The notes below the pieces were generated by a model, which did no database searches, had not been told where the DNA came from, and was given only the letters and a program-made list of their open reading frames with translations. From the NCBI RefSeq assembly GCF_036324505.1, contig NC_086356.1:18971528-19035527 (forward strand): a DNA stretch of 64,000 bases, in the 5' to 3' direction. Numbering within the stretch: the first letter of the stretch is position 1; each line of letters starts with the position of its first letter. The DNA is from Eleginops maclovinus. Its lineage: Eukaryota > Chordata > Actinopteri > Perciformes > Eleginopidae. This document shows, piece by piece, positions 62,166-64,000 of the stretch. The position numbers and the translations under genes were made by a program.

Positions 62166-64000
62166 ATCAGTCACATAGATCTAGTAAGAGCTTAAACTAT
62201 GTAAACATTTGTATTAGAATTGTGCACAGAGATGGACCCCTGCGACCTCGGTGATCCCCTGACCTCTCCTCTAGCGGCACCAGCAGGACAGTTAAGTATC
62301 TCAATATGACGCATACTCTTTGTAACTTCAGCGACAGCAACTCTGATGTCAGTCTGTGTGGGTTTGTTTGCTTGTCTGTGTGTGACATGCAGAAGCAAAA
62401 CTAGAGCTGTGTGTTTGAGATTAATTTGAAGGTTGAGTTTGAAAAAGAGGGCTTAGATGCTCTTGGTCCGATCCACTTCATGCACCTGGTCCGGTTCAGC
62501 ATCACGGCTGATCTCATTAAAAGATTGTCTCTAGATTTTCTTTTCTGCCTTAATTGACACTTGCTCTGACAGTTAAGGTGTAGGAAATGTGGGGGTATGA
62601 CCCAGCTGAAACCTTGTTGTGTGAAAAGTGCTTTGAAATTGCAATCTCTGAGCAGGGGTTGCAGAAAGAAGTCTGGTTTATTGTGTAGAGGCCTATGTGA
62701 AAATGACCTTACTTTAACTTGGTATATTACCTCAGTGAACTTTGTAAACATGAGTTTGTTGCCCCAATCGCTGGTTTCAAGTCTTTGCCATAGCGGCATT
62801 ATGTTGTTTTTGTGAATGATGGTCCAGTTTAGGAAAGAAACAAAAATTGACATATTGCTACCATGGTGTTGTCCGGTCTGGGTGTCTATGTTTTGTCTTG
62901 AATCTTCAACCGTTGAGCACTGTGATTTCAGTTAATTAAAGTACATTTTTACATTTTGGTCCCCTCTCTTTTCACTTTTGGTGAATGCCAAATCGCCAAA
63001 CCTAAGCATTTAACAAATATCCATGTAAATCCCTGCAAAATGTACTGATGAATTGTTGCAGGCTCAAAAGACTTGATTTTAAATAGTGAAAGAGAAAGAC
63101 TGTTGTCAGTTTTTTTTAAGTAAACACAATCCATACATGCAGGAAGAAAAAAGAGAAGACACCACCACGTGTTTCTGATGTAAGAACCTCATGCAGAGCT
63201 TTGCTTAGGAGGATGTATGCATGACTGTGCGTCCAAGCTCAGCACTACATCAACACCTTGTCCATATTTACACACTCAGTCATGCCTTGTGTCCCTCGGC
63301 CAGGAGACCTCCTCCTCGCTGTTTGAATTCACCGCCTGAGCTGCCTTTTCACAGCCACATGTGTGAGCCATCAGTGTTGACTCCACTTTTCCCTGTCCGC
63401 CTCACTCAGACGAGGAGGAAGAGATCTTAGGCTTCCTTGTGTATGATGTTATTCTCTTTCAGGCCACAGTGAGATATCTGAGTTTAAATCAGATTCAGAT
63501 TATGTTGATCCATATGTAGACTCTCGTGTGTGGTCAGGCATTTTAAACAATTTGAGGGGATCTGTGGATTTGAGTGCGTTGATCACACAAGTAGCAGCCT
63601 TCTGAAGGGAAACGTGATTGAGAAAGCTTATTGGACAGGATTTGCCTGCTTGCCAAGAACTAGATGAGAAGATTGATTCCAATCTCTTGTATGCTAAATG
63701 AAGCTAGAGTATGTTAGCTTAGCTTAGACTGCATACTGGATATTGCATATTGAACAGCTAGCCAAGCTCTGATCTAAGCCATTTTTATATTTTGTGTTGT
63801 TCACTAAAGACACATTTTATTCATTTGTACCCCTCACAGTTGTAGGAGTTTAGTCTATAACTCAAAGCTTTTTAATCCAATTTTAGTAAGCTTTAGCCTA
63901 ATTCTCATCAAAATGTTTTCTTTCTTAATTTGTCAGTTATGTTTTCTTTGTTTAGTCTTTGTCTTCTGAGTAAAGTCTCAAATGTCCTTCTTCAGTCATC
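62166..64000. other. Downstream intergenic DNA, nothing recognised
   Basis: Only short, probably random open frames. In human the next genes after FCHO2 are TMEM171 and TMEM174; I see no exon of either here. Confidence 0.5.

Noticed and set aside
63221..63430. Short frame near the right edge as an exon of a downstream gene
   Set aside because: No similarity to TMEM171, TMEM174 or FOXD1 that I can recognise and no convincing splice pair.

Overview
The window is vertebrate nuclear DNA, almost certainly from a ray-finned (teleost) fish. The evidence is split genes with GT-AG introns, two recognisable vertebrate protein families in the same order as on human chromosome 5q13 (TNPO1 then FCHO2), fish-type RTE/Rex3-like and L2/CR1-like LINEs, Tc1/mariner-like MITEs, a tRNA-derived SINE and many very long CA/GT microsatellites. 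There are no prokaryotic features. The species cannot be named from the sequence alone.

Layout, all genes on the + strand. (1) 1-~4840: the last four coding exons and the long 3' UTR of tnpo1 (transportin-1); the rest of that gene lies upstream of the window. (2) ~4840-9000: intergenic, holding a nearly full-length but broken RTE-type LINE (~5296-8386). (3) 9197-59739: the complete coding region of fcho2 (F-BAR domain only protein 2), 26 coding exons that I could join in phase plus three in-frame candidate cassette exons. Without the cassettes the product is about 991 residues: N-terminal F-BAR (exons 1-8), a basic and serine/proline-rich linker (exons 9-20) and a C-terminal mu-homology domain (exons 21-26). 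Intron 1 is 13 kb and contains a dead L2/CR1-like LINE; the other introns hold MITEs, SINEs and CA/GT tracts of about 100-200 bp. (4) 59740-64000: fcho2 3' UTR and downstream DNA in which I see no further gene.

How the genes work: transportin-1 is a karyopherin-beta nuclear import receptor; FCHO2 is an early factor in clathrin-mediated endocytosis that binds curved PI(4,5)P2 membrane with its F-BAR domain, AP-2 with its linker and Eps15/intersectin with its mu-homology domain. They are neighbours by conserved synteny, not by shared pathway.

Most notable observations: a textbook U12-type AT-AC intron inside fcho2 (43661-43879) with a (TCA)n tract in it; a 498-nt linker exon carrying an NPF motif that the human protein as I know it lacks; several phase-neutral cassette-exon candidates; a possible alternative first exon 77 nt before exon 2; and two sets of inverted repeats flanking exons 6 and 7 (a CA/GT pair, and a ~101-nt nearly perfect inverted repeat) that could pair in the pre-mRNA. 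I see no new self-contained genetic system; the interest lies in splicing and transposon-derived structure.
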